A stretch of DNA of 8,847 nt from Candidatus Latescibacterota bacterium (GCA_018656855.1 JABHYP010000095.1:1-8847); one strand, 5' to 3'. Positions 1 to 5,736 are shown, counted from the stretch's first letter. Numbers and translations: made by a program. The notes: generated by a model from the sequence alone, not told the origin.

Positions 1-258
1 ATTTATTTATCGGTTAATATGTAATATAAAAAACATCAAAGATTTTAGAATGAACTACCCCGACTCAAACATCGGGGAATTCTACAGAGGAAATACAGCC
101 CAATCCCTACCTGACCGACAGAACAAAGAAAAAGGAAGGAAAGGGACTTGGAACATCCTGTGCCTATCTTGTAACCAAGGCTCGCGGGGTGATATTTTCG
201 TGGAATCTAATGAAAAAGACGGAACCGCGGTAAAAAGTAGCTTTCCCATATTAGACGT
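1..258. other. gene-free left edge (about 258 bp)
   Basis: I support no gene here. A plus-strand frame is open from base 2, where it enters from outside the window, to 442. Its second half is antisense to the membrane-protein gene at 259-660, and it crosses the hairpin at 52-85. It has no visible Shine-Dalgarno sequence, and its encoded peptide shows no domain I recognise. It could be chance, or the degenerate end of a repeat or insertion element lying to the left. The only structured item is the hairpin listed separately. Confidence 0.5.
52..85 (-). repeat. REP-like imperfect hairpin
   Basis: CCCCGA (58-63) and TCGGGG (72-77) form a perfect 6-bp stem around an 8-base loop. The stem resumes outward as GAA (52-54) with TTC (80-82) after a small asymmetric internal loop. 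On the minus strand a GTAG tetranucleotide (85-82) sits at the 5' foot. An imperfect palindrome with GTAG at its foot is the known layout of REP sequences mobilised by RAYT (TnpA-REP) transposases. There is no T-tract on either side, so a simple intrinsic terminator is unlikely. Only one copy is visible, so the repeat status is inference. Confidence 0.4.
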
Positions 259-660
259 TTATTCTTCTTTCTCTTCACCTTCCGTTTCTTCGTCTTCTTC
301 ATCTTCTTCGCTTATACTCGTGGCTTCTGTTCCGTTTATTTCTGCATGCTTTATAAACAACACCGTAAATATACTGTTAATAACGATAATAAAAAGCAAT
401 AATCCGCCCATCGTAAACAGACTGTTGCCTTTCACTGTGTAATTTCTGTAAAATTCTCTTCGGTATGTGGGATCATCTTCGTTCATTATGTTTTCATAGT
501 AGGCGGGATTGTTTTCCTCAACAAATTTAAGCATTGTTTCCGCCTGTTTCATATCCACATCTTTGTACATTATACCGTAAAAAACAAAAGTGAATCCCAT
601 AAATGCTTCCGTAACAACAAGTGCAATTGCAGCGACTAGCAGAATGTCTTTCCTGTTCAT
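259..660 (-). CDS. two-helix membrane protein with acidic C-terminal tail (unknown function)
   Basis: I do not recognise this 133-residue protein. It shows a hydrophobic helix at about residues 6-31, a polar stretch of about 45 residues rich in Asn, Asp, Glu and Tyr, a second hydrophobic helix at about 81-103, and a tail in which nearly every residue from 118 to 133 is Asp or Glu. Two helices with short ends suggest an inner-membrane hairpin with the polar loop on one side. I chose the ATG at 660 because an AGGTGG-type ribosome site lies five to six bases upstream (665-671 on the plus strand). An in-frame GTG at 669 would overlap that site. The gene starts 43 bases after the ytxJ-like gene on the same strand, so the two are probably co-transcribed. 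The acidic tail is encoded by purine-rich low-complexity DNA (about 262-310) that could be length-variable. Confidence 0.75.
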   Translation of the reverse strand: MNRKDILLVAAIALVVTEAFMGFTFVFYGIMYKDVDMKQAETMLKFVEENNPAYYENIMNEDDPTYRREFYRNYTVKGNSLFTMGGLLLFIIVINSIFTVLFIKHAEINGTEATSISEEDEEDEETEGEEKEE

Positions 661-703
661 TTTTCCCACCTATCAGTTACAGTTATTGTTAATAATGACA
701 TTC

Positions 704-1048
704 TCACTCCTGAACTAAACATTCGCAGGCTTCTCTCATGGCTTTTACTGTGATTCTCCCATGAGAGGCGTGCCAGATTACTTTTCCGTCTTTAAAGATA
801 AATACCTGCGGAGATTCATGTTTTACCTGTGTCCTTTTTTCAATTTCGTAAGAAACATCAGCATTTGTTAAAACATCTATAATATACAGCTTTATTCTAT
901 TATTGCATAACCCGGCAAATTTTTCAACTTCTATTTTTGCCATTTGTGAAACAGGACATTTTGTACTGTGCTTCATGAGTATTGCATATTGATTATTAAG
1001 TATTTTATTCAGTGATGTTATTGTTTCTACAAGATTTATTGATTGCAT
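704..1048 (-). CDS. ytxJ: YtxJ/BrxC-like monothiol bacilliredoxin (thioredoxin fold)
   Basis: This 114-residue protein has the usual length of the YtxJ (BrxC) family. Family marks are a KHSTKCP active-site stretch with one reactive cysteine (Cys31) followed by Pro, the HESPQ motif at 77-81 that carries the cis-proline of the thioredoxin fold, and a WHASHGRIT block at 92-100. In Firmicutes this family removes bacillithiol or other low-molecular-weight thiols from protein cysteines and is described as a monothiol bacilliredoxin. Here the partner thiol is inferred, since no bacillithiol synthesis gene is in the window. Extra cysteines at 48, 108 and 110 could act in resolution. The ATG at 1048 has a strong AGGAGG site (1054-1059) five bases upstream. 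It is probably first in an operon with the membrane-protein gene at 259-660. Confidence 0.85.
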   Translation of the reverse strand: MQSINLVETITSLNKILNNQYAILMKHSTKCPVSQMAKIEVEKFAGLCNNRIKLYIIDVLTNADVSYEIEKRTQVKHESPQVFIFKDGKVIWHASHGRITVKAMREACECLVQE

Positions 1049-1094
1049 TTAAACCTCCTGCTGGAATTATACTCTGTTTGACTTTTTTTAAATC

Positions 1095-1131
1095 TTGATT
1101 TCTTAATACTAAAAGATTATATAATATTATA
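1095..1131 (+). promoter_or_regulatory. promoter upstream of the cyclic-nucleotide-binding gene, with symmetric -10
   Basis: TTGATT (1095-1100) lies 19 bases upstream of a perfect TATAAT (1120-1125), or 17 bases upstream of TATATA (1118-1123). Either would start transcription about 30 bases before the ATG at 1165. TATAATATTATA (1120-1131) is a perfect palindrome, so a TATAAT also reads on the minus strand at 1131-1126, towards the ytxJ-like gene. I see no good minus-strand -35 for it. A separate minus-strand TATAAT lies at 1071-1066 but would start transcription almost on the ribosome site. Confidence 0.45.
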
Positions 1132-1164
1132 ACGTTTCATAACAATAATTTTTTTTGTGGTGCT

Positions 1165-1662
1165 ATGAAAACTGATTTTTTCTGGTTGAATCCATTTAAA
1201 AAAGCATCCTCGGATGTAAAAATTGAAACCTCTTTTCTTTCCTCGGTGCCAATTTTTTATTCCTTGTCCTCCCGTCAGCTTGAAAAAGTGCTTAATATCG
1301 TACATGTCCGGCGCTTCGAGGATGGAGATATTGTTTTCAGGCAGGGTGACCCGGGATTGGGAATGTATATTGTCCGCGAAGGGGAGGTTGAAATATATAA
1401 CGAAAACGATTGCGATATGACCCGCCAGAAAATTGCTGTAATTAAACAAGGTGAATTTTTAGGAGAGATTTCCCTTTTAAACGATTCCCCACGAAGCGCA
1501 ACCGTCATTTCACAGAAAAAATCGACACTTATCGGACTTTTCCGGCAGGATCTGTTTGGCCTAATGGAATCCGATCCAAAACTAGGATTACATATAGTTT
1601 ACCGTCTCGCACAAATAGTCGCCGAACGGCTTCGTCTCATAACTTCACCGTCAAACGAATAA
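1165..1662 (+). CDS. cyclic-nucleotide-binding domain protein
   Basis: This 165-residue protein is a single CAP/PKA-type cNMP-binding domain (about residues 25-160) after a short basic N-terminus. The phosphate-binding cassette is intact at about 97-113: a Gly-Glu pair (E101, contacts the ribose in known family members), then Ile-Ser-Leu-Leu, and Arg110 within PRSAT, the arginine that holds the cyclic phosphate. The RQGDPG turn at 59-64 and the REGEVEIY strand at 71-78 are also typical. Nothing follows the C-helix, so there is no DNA-binding helix-turn-helix and the protein is a sensor or adaptor, not a CRP-like repressor. The ATG at 1165 has only a weak G-rich stretch upstream. The stop is three bases before the AI-2E permease start, suggesting translational coupling and a shared role. 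The ligand (cAMP, cGMP or other) cannot be read from the sequence. Confidence 0.88.
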   Translation: MKTDFFWLNPFKKASSDVKIETSFLSSVPIFYSLSSRQLEKVLNIVHVRRFEDGDIVFRQGDPGLGMYIVREGEVEIYNENDCDMTRQKIAVIKQGEFLGEISLLNDSPRSATVISQKKSTLIGLFRQDLFGLMESDPKLGLHIVYRLAQIVAERLRLITSPSNE

Positions 1663-1665
1663 ACC

Positions 1666-2790
1666 ATGAATCTGAAAATTCTTTTACGTTTTGCTATTGT
1701 ACTTGCGATTATCGCCGTAATTCTCTTCCTGTTTTTCAGGTTCACACTTATCGTTATGTCTTTCCTCGTTGCTTATATCTTTCATTTCGCACTTAAACCG
1801 TTTGTAAATATTCTCGAACAAAAAGGCTTAAACCATTCTTCGGCAGTAACAGCGGTTTTTATTGTTTGTTTCGGAATCTTCGCTATTTTTTTACGCCTGT
1901 TTATTCCCGCAGTGGCAACGGAAATTCTCAGTATCCAGGATAACTTTTCAGTATACCGCGATTCCTTGAATGAGAATATATCGTGGATTGAAAAATCGTT
2001 TCTCGGTAAAGTAGCTGAACAATTAAGCAGCGGTGATTACAACCTCCAGGAAAAAATCGGTACATATATTTCAAACACCCTTCTTGACTTTGCAAGGAAA
2101 GCTCCCGGTATGCTCTTTAGCATACTTCCTCTTTTTCTCTATATCTTTATTATTCCATTCGCTACTTTTTTTTTCCTGCTTCATGAAGTTAGGATGAAGA
2201 AAAAACTCATCAACCTTGTTCCCAATCAATACTTTGAAATAACTCTTAATCTCATTTACAACCTGAATCTTCAGTTTGGCCTTCTTCTTAGGGGAATGCT
2301 CCTCACAGCGCTTATTATTTCAGTTATTGCCTCAATCGGTCTGTGGATTATTGATATTGAATACCATATCCTGGTCGGACTTTTCTCCGGTATCTCAAAT
2401 CTTATCCCATTTGTCGGGCCTATTGTCGGAACAATCGCCGCATGTTGCGTTTCCCTGATGACGGGTATGCCTTCAATTTACTTTCTCTATATCATTCTCA
2501 TTTTCCTTATTGTTAACCTTATCGATAACGTTCTTGTACAGCCTATTGTATTTGCACGTGCCGCAAATCTGCATCCGCTTATGGTCATTCTGCTTGTGCT
2601 TCTCGGCTCACAGATCGCAGGAATAATCGGGATGCTTGTAGCTGTTCCGCTTGTAAGCCTTCTTTCTGTTGTCTTTAGAATTTTTTATGAGAGTCTCAAC
2701 CGGCCGGTAAAACCTCCTTTTTCTGAATACAGAGATACTGAATTTATCCCGCCTAAGACGGTTTATATTCCTGATGATCTCGTCTTTTGA
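1666..2790 (+). CDS. AI-2E family transporter (permease)
   Basis: This 374-residue integral membrane protein has the AI-2E family layout: N-terminal helices at about 4-40 and 60-82, a soluble helical section at about 86-145, then a dense run of helices from about 150 to 342. The hallmark NLIPFVGPIVG segment is at 245-255. It is followed by DNVLVQP near 287-293 and NLHPL at 301-305, then the glycine-rich final helices ending in AVPLV. The family includes E. coli TqsA (autoinducer-2 export), sodium/proton antiporters and many members of unknown substrate, so the cargo is not assigned. The soluble C-terminus (about 343-374) is Pro-rich. The gene starts three bases after the cNMP-binding gene and has no clear ribosome site of its own. 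Its strand is C-rich although the gene is on the plus strand, consistent with lying on the left replichore. Confidence 0.88.
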   Translation: MNLKILLRFAIVLAIIAVILFLFFRFTLIVMSFLVAYIFHFALKPFVNILEQKGLNHSSAVTAVFIVCFGIFAIFLRLFIPAVATEILSIQDNFSVYRDSLNENISWIEKSFLGKVAEQLSSGDYNLQEKIGTYISNTLLDFARKAPGMLFSILPLFLYIFIIPFATFFFLLHEVRMKKKLINLVPNQYFEITLNLIYNLNLQFGLLLRGMLLTALIISVIASIGLWIIDIEYHILVGLFSGISNLIPFVGPIVGTIAACCVSLMTGMPSIYFLYIILIFLIVNLIDNVLVQPIVFARAANLHPLMVILLVLLGSQIAGIIGMLVAVPLVSLLSVVFRIFYESLNRPVKPPFSEYRDTEFIPPKTVYIPDDLVF

Positions 2791-2837
2791 TTTATGATCC
2801 CTTAAATTAACACCACCGGACATGCTTTTTTTCAAAT

Positions 2838-2888
2838 AAAAAACCCCGCTTTATAAAAACGGGGTCTTTTCTTTTACCGGGGTTTTTT
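2838..2888. terminator. bidirectional terminator between convergent genes, with alternative stems
   Basis: ACCCCG (2843-2848) pairs with CGGGGT (2860-2865). On the plus strand this is followed by a T-rich stretch, and on the minus strand by a run of T from the A-run at 2838-2843. The same left arm, extended to AAAAAACCCCG (2838-2848), is an 11-bp perfect complement of CGGGGTTTTTT (2878-2888). One left arm can therefore pair with either of two right arms. The element sits between the permease stop (2790) and the corrinoid gene stop (2895), which converge, and can serve both. Confidence 0.75.
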
Positions 2889-2894
2889 CTTTTA

Positions 2895-3530
2895 TTATGC
2901 TTTTGTCAGCAATTCATCAGCGGTATCAACCGCTGATGCGGCATCAGGCGCAAAACCGTCAGCTCCTATTTCATCTGCAAAAGCCTGTGTCAATGGCGCG
3001 CCGCCTACCATTATTTTAACTTTATCTCTTACACCTGCGGCATTTATTGTCTCTATTGCCGTTTTCATCGCCGGCATTGTAGTTGTTAGAAGAGCGCTCA
3101 TACCAATTATCTGGGCTCCATCATTCACTGCATCAACAAATTTTTCCGGCGCTACATCAACACCAAGGTCATTTACCTCATACCCGGCGCCTTCCATCAT
3201 CATCAGCACAAGATTTTTACCGATATCGTGAAGATCACCTTTTACCGTTCCAAGTGCAAAGACTCCTTTTGGTTCAATTCCTGCCTCAGCAAGAAGCGGT
3301 TTAAGCACATCCATTCCCGCATGCATTGCACGGGCGGCAATAAGTACCTCCGGCACGTACACCTCGTTATTTTTGAATCTCACTCCGATAACCGACATTC
3401 CAGCTATCAAGCCTTCCGAAAGAATTTCACCCGGAGGCACGCCTTCTTTTACAGCCGCATCAACAAGCTCTTTCACTTCCGGAGCCTTCCCCTTCATCAG
3501 GGCATCGGCGATACCCGCAAAATCAGCCAT
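2895..3530 (-). CDS. corrinoid (cobalamin)-binding methyl-carrier protein
   Basis: This 211-residue protein has the two-domain layout of the corrinoid proteins of methyltransferase systems (MtbC, MttC, MtgC type). A helical cap domain spans about 1-85, including the VYVPEVLIAARAMHAGM stretch. A Rossmann-like B12-binding domain spans about 88-211, with the base-off/His-on signature GDLHDIG (His101 is the predicted cobalt ligand), SALLTTTM at 145-152 and GGAPL at 176-180. Such proteins shuttle a methyl group from a substrate-specific methyltransferase to a second methyltransferase acting on CoM, tetrahydrofolate or similar. No partner methyltransferase is in the window, so the substrate is unknown. 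The ATG at 3530 has a strong AAGGAGG site (3536-3542) five bases upstream. GC is clearly higher than in dnaA (about 53% in a sampled line). It lies 27 bases downstream of tRNA-Lys on the same strand, leaving almost no room for its own promoter. Confidence 0.92.
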   Translation of the reverse strand: MADFAGIADALMKGKAPEVKELVDAAVKEGVPPGEILSEGLIAGMSVIGVRFKNNEVYVPEVLIAARAMHAGMDVLKPLLAEAGIEPKGVFALGTVKGDLHDIGKNLVLMMMEGAGYEVNDLGVDVAPEKFVDAVNDGAQIIGMSALLTTTMPAMKTAIETINAAGVRDKVKIMVGGAPLTQAFADEIGADGFAPDAASAVDTADELLTKA

Positions 3531-3557
3531 TTAATCCTCCTTCATTACTAAAAAATA

Positions 3558-3633
3558 TGGTACGCCCACAAGGAATCGAACCTTGAACCTAAAGATTAAG
3601 AGTCTTCCGCTCTGCCAATTGAGCTATGGGCGC
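3558..3633 (-). tRNA. tRNA-Lys (anticodon CUU)
   Basis: The minus strand folds as a full cloverleaf. Acceptor GCGCCCA pairs with TGGGCGT (one terminal G-U). The D arm is GCTC/GAGC and the anticodon stem is GAAGA/TCTTT. The loop CTCTTAA places CUU at 34-36. The T arm CAAGG/CCTTG encloses TTCGATT. The 3' end ACCA is encoded. CUU reads AAG lysine codons. A run of six T follows a few bases past the 3' end on the minus strand, and the corrinoid gene starts 27 bases downstream. Confidence 0.95.
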
Positions 3634-3759
3634 ACCAGAATTTAAGATTAATTTGCCACTATAATATTATGGGAATTAAATATTCAGTTTTGGGCTGTAA
3701 AAAAGTATTTCATTATTTTCTATTAATTATTTGAAACCTTTGATTTATTAACAGAATAA

Positions 3760-3835
3760 TGGTGGCACCCCCCAGAATTGAACTGGGGACACATGGATTT
3801 TCAGTCCACTGCTCTACCAACTGAGCTAGGGTGCC
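3760..3835 (-). tRNA. tRNA-Phe (anticodon GAA)
   Basis: The minus strand folds as a full cloverleaf. Acceptor GGCACCC pairs with GGGTGCC. The D arm is GCTC/GAGC with an AGTTGGTA loop, and the anticodon stem is GTGGA/TCCAT. The loop CTGAAAA gives GAA at 34-36. The T arm CCCAG/CTGGG encloses TTCAATT. CCA is encoded after discriminator A. It is on the same strand as tRNA-Lys, 126 bases upstream of it, and the two may share the promoter at 3851-3879. Confidence 0.96.
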
Positions 3836-3850
3836 ATTTTTAAGAAAAGT

Positions 3851-3879
3851 AAAATAATCTTTTTTTTACATATAATCAA
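3851..3879 (-). promoter_or_regulatory. predicted promoter of tRNA-Phe
   Basis: On the minus strand TTGATT (3879-3874) and TATTTT (3856-3851) are separated by 17 bases, four of six matches each to the sigma-70 consensus. Transcription would start near 3843, a few bases before the mature tRNA-Phe 5' end at 3835. The position is right and the boxes are moderate. Confidence 0.4.
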
Positions 3880-3896
3880 TATTTTTTTACATATAA
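3861..3896. repeat. 15-bp perfect direct repeat, period 21 bp
   Basis: TTTTTTTACATATAA occurs at 3861-3875 and again at 3882-3896, separated by six bases. The 21-bp period is two helical turns, so both copies face the same side of the DNA. They lie between tRNA-Phe and dnaA and overlap the predicted tRNA promoter. They could be a duplicated binding site or a simple AT-rich duplication. Confidence 0.6.
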
Positions 3897-3951
3897 GCCT
3901 GTTTTCTTTTCTTGTTCTCCTTCATTTTTAACTCTGGTGACTTGTTTTATC

Positions 3952-3981
3952 TTGACACACGTCATAAATTTTTTTTATTAG
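3952..3981 (+). promoter_or_regulatory. predicted dnaA promoter
   Basis: A perfect TTGACA (3952-3957) is followed after 18 bases by TATTAG (3976-3981), four of six matches to TATAAT. Transcription would start near 3988, giving a leader of almost 100 bases before dnaA. That leader contains an inverted copy of the 12-mer found in the dnaA-dnaN spacer (4011-4022). It also has a weak DnaA-box-like TGTGGTTTA (4075-4083) directly before the start codon, a possible autoregulatory site. Confidence 0.45.
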
Positions 3982-4010
3982 TAAACACGAAGCCATTCTG
4001 CGCATAAATA

Positions 4011-4022
4011 TTATTAAACACT
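4011..4022 (-). repeat. 12-mer AGTGTTTAATAA, copy upstream of dnaA
   Basis: TTATTAAACACT on the plus strand is the exact reverse complement of AGTGTTTAATAA at 5725-5736. A looser relative (TGTTTA followed by AATAA, minus strand) lies near 3977-3988. The position in the dnaA leader makes a role in dnaA control possible. Confidence 0.5.
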
Positions 4023-4084
4023 TTTTCATTTTTTTCTTTTTCTATAAAAATATATCTTCTTTTTACTTCTGACTTGTGGTTTAA

Positions 4085-5470
4085 ATGGATTCCAATTCTT
4101 TCATCGAAAAACACATTTTCTGGGATCGTTTTCTCAAAATAATTGAAGAACGAGTGAATGTCCAGAGTTATACCACATGGTTTAAACCGCTCGTTTTGAT
4201 CGATTTTTCATCTGATTCTCTTGTTATATCTGTACCCAAACCATACTATTCAAGCTGGCTTGAAGAACATTATATGCCTTTACTTAAGTCTACTGCAAAA
4301 ACCTTATTAAACAACAACATTTCCATTAAATTTATTGTTTCATCTAATATCGATTCACCCGATGATACCCAGGAAAGTCCATCACTATTTCAGCCCGATG
4401 TTGAACCGGATATACCAGCTTTCTCGAGTCCGCAGGCAATTAATCCCCGTTTTAAATTCGATTCTTTTGTAATTGGCAGCTCAAATCAATTCGCTCACGC
4501 TGCATCGAAAGCAGTAGCTGACTCTCCCGGCTCAACAGCTTTTAATCCGCTTGTTATATACGGTGGTGTAGGCCTCGGCAAAACACATTTACTCCAGGCT
4601 ATTGCGAGTCGTTGTTTTTCTTCCGGAAAATTAAGTACTGAAAATAATCGTGTTATATATGTCTCAAGTGAAAAATTCACTATGGACTTTATTATGTCCA
4701 TTCAAAACAATATGACAGCACAGAATTCAAGTTATTACCGGACCGCTAGTGTACTTCTTGTCGATGATATTCAATTCTTTAACAACAAAGAGCGAACGCA
4801 GGAGGAATTCTTTCATATTTTTAATGTCCTCCATCAAAGCGGAAAACAAATTGTTCTCACTATGGACCGTCCTCCATCACAGCTTAAAGGTCTTGCTGAC
4901 CGCCTGATAAACCGCTTTCAGTGGGGTCTGGTAACCGATATTCAACCTCCGGACTTTGAGACCAGGGTTGCTATCCTAAAAAAGAAAGCTGATGCTGATG
5001 GGGTATATCTTGACAATTCCATTGCACATTTCATAGCAGAAAACATCACATCAAATATCCGTGAGCTAGAAGGCTCCCTTATCCGTCTACTCGCTTACTC
5101 TTCGCTCTATGGTGAGGATATCTCAACTGAAATGGCTTCAAAAGTGCTCGGCGATACATTCAGAAAAAAACCAACGTTAATAACTATCGAGTTCCTGCAG
5201 CGACTCGTATCAGAGTATTTCTCGCTTCAAAAAGACCTTATTATTAGCAATTCAAGAAGAAAAGAGATATCAATCGCCCGTCACATAGCAATTTATTTGT
5301 GTAAACAGTTTACAGATTCCTCGCTAAAAACCATCGGTCTCCATTTTGGTGGACGCGATCATTCCACTGTAATACATTCTCTACACACTGTTGAAAAAAA
5401 ATATCTTAAAGATCCCTCTCTTTCAAAACATATACAGATTCTCACAGAAAAAACAAAAAATCCTGTCTAA
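4085..5470 (+). CDS. dnaA: chromosomal replication initiator protein DnaA
   Basis: DnaA binds boxes at the origin as an ATP-driven filament and melts it. This 461-residue protein is full length. Domain I spans about 10-85, with the TTWFKPL stretch. A short variable linker follows at about 86-120. The AAA+ domain spans about 121-355, with Walker A GGVGLGKT at 160-167, Walker B VLLVDDIQ at 223-230, a sensor-1 stretch TMDRPP (most homologs TSDRPP), the arginine finger in NRF (Arg277) and sensor-2 Arg326 in NIRELEG. The DNA-binding domain ends with FGGRDHSTVIHS at 421-432. An in-frame TAA directly precedes the ATG, so it cannot start earlier, and domain I requires this ATG. No Shine-Dalgarno sequence is visible, suggesting weak initiation. 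The coding strand is C-rich, so the gene appears to run head-on to the leftward fork if the origin is in the downstream spacer. Confidence 0.98.
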   Translation: MDSNSFIEKHIFWDRFLKIIEERVNVQSYTTWFKPLVLIDFSSDSLVISVPKPYYSSWLEEHYMPLLKSTAKTLLNNNISIKFIVSSNIDSPDDTQESPSLFQPDVEPDIPAFSSPQAINPRFKFDSFVIGSSNQFAHAASKAVADSPGSTAFNPLVIYGGVGLGKTHLLQAIASRCFSSGKLSTENNRVIYVSSEKFTMDFIMSIQNNMTAQNSSYYRTASVLLVDDIQFFNNKERTQEEFFHIFNVLHQSGKQIVLTMDRPPSQLKGLADRLINRFQWGLVTDIQPPDFETRVAILKKKADADGVYLDNSIAHFIAENITSNIRELEGSLIRLLAYSSLYGEDISTEMASKVLGDTFRKKPTLITIEFLQRLVSEYFSLQKDLIISNSRRKEISIARHIAIYLCKQFTDSSLKTIGLHFGGRDHSTVIHSLHTVEKKYLKDPSLSKHIQILTEKTKNPV

Positions 5471-5479
5471 CAGTTTTTT
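5455..5479 (+). terminator. weak terminator overlapping the dnaA stop
   Basis: CTGT (5463-5466) pairs with ACAG (5470-5473) around a three-base loop. After a two-base bulge, AAAAAA (5455-5460) can pair with TTTTTT (5474-5479). The short GC stem makes it weak, but a hairpin ending in a T-run at the gene end fits an intrinsic terminator. Confidence 0.4.
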
Positions 5480-5695
5480 CATCTTTCACTCATGAATTTA
5501 TCAAATAAATGTAATTTCTTACTGGATTATATATGTGATTCGAGAGTCTATTAATAACTGTGAAAAGATATTTCAAATATCTAAACCAAAGTTTATAAGA
5601 ATTACCATGAGTGAAAATACTCCGGGAAATTACAATTTATTTCAACTAATATTGTTCAATTAAATACTTTCTTATTAAGTATCTTTATATTATTG

Positions 5696-5719
5696 TAGTA
5701 GTAATAGAAATGTTGATAA
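5696..5719 (+). promoter_or_regulatory. DnaA-trio-like triplets abutting a DnaA-box-like site
   Basis: Five consecutive triplets, TAG TAG TAA TAG AAA (5696-5710), all fit the DnaA-trio rule ([T/A]A[G/A] read 5' to 3'). They run straight into TGTTGATAA (5711-5719), one mismatch from the box TGTGGATAA. AT-rich DNA lies on the far side of the trios. This order (AT-rich DNA, trios, box in TGTGGATAA orientation) matches the basal unwinding layout described for B. subtilis and the side on which E. coli unwinds relative to its R1 box. The usual short GC-rich gap between trio and box is missing here. Confidence 0.5.
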
Positions 5720-5724
5720 CGTTG

Positions 5725-5736
5725 AGTGTTTAATAA
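5725..5736 (+). repeat. 12-mer AGTGTTTAATAA, spacer copy 1
   Basis: This is an exact match, in opposite orientation, to the copy at 4011-4022 upstream of dnaA. It begins five bases after the DnaA-box-like site at 5711-5719. Confidence 0.5.

Noticed and set aside
50..442. Plus-strand open frame of 130 codons at the left edge
   Set aside because: Its second half is antisense to the better-supported membrane-protein gene, whose hydrophobic helices and ribosome site are convincing. It crosses a hairpin, has no ribosome site and shows low-complexity Ser runs that come from the opposite strand's acidic codons.
661..669. GTG at 669 as the start of the membrane-protein gene
   Set aside because: It overlaps the ribosome-binding AGGTGG sequence. 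The ATG at 660 is correctly spaced from it.
1117..1449. Minus-strand open frame overlapping the cNMP-binding gene
   Set aside because: It is antisense to a gene with clear domain motifs and has no recognisable domain.
3083..3551. Plus-strand open frames across the corrinoid gene
   Set aside because: They are antisense shadows of a conserved B12-binding protein with an intact signature.
5496..5510. ATTTAT/ATAAAT inverted repeat just after dnaA
   Set aside because: A six-base AT-only arm with a three-base loop is expected by chance in such AT-rich DNA and has no T-tract.
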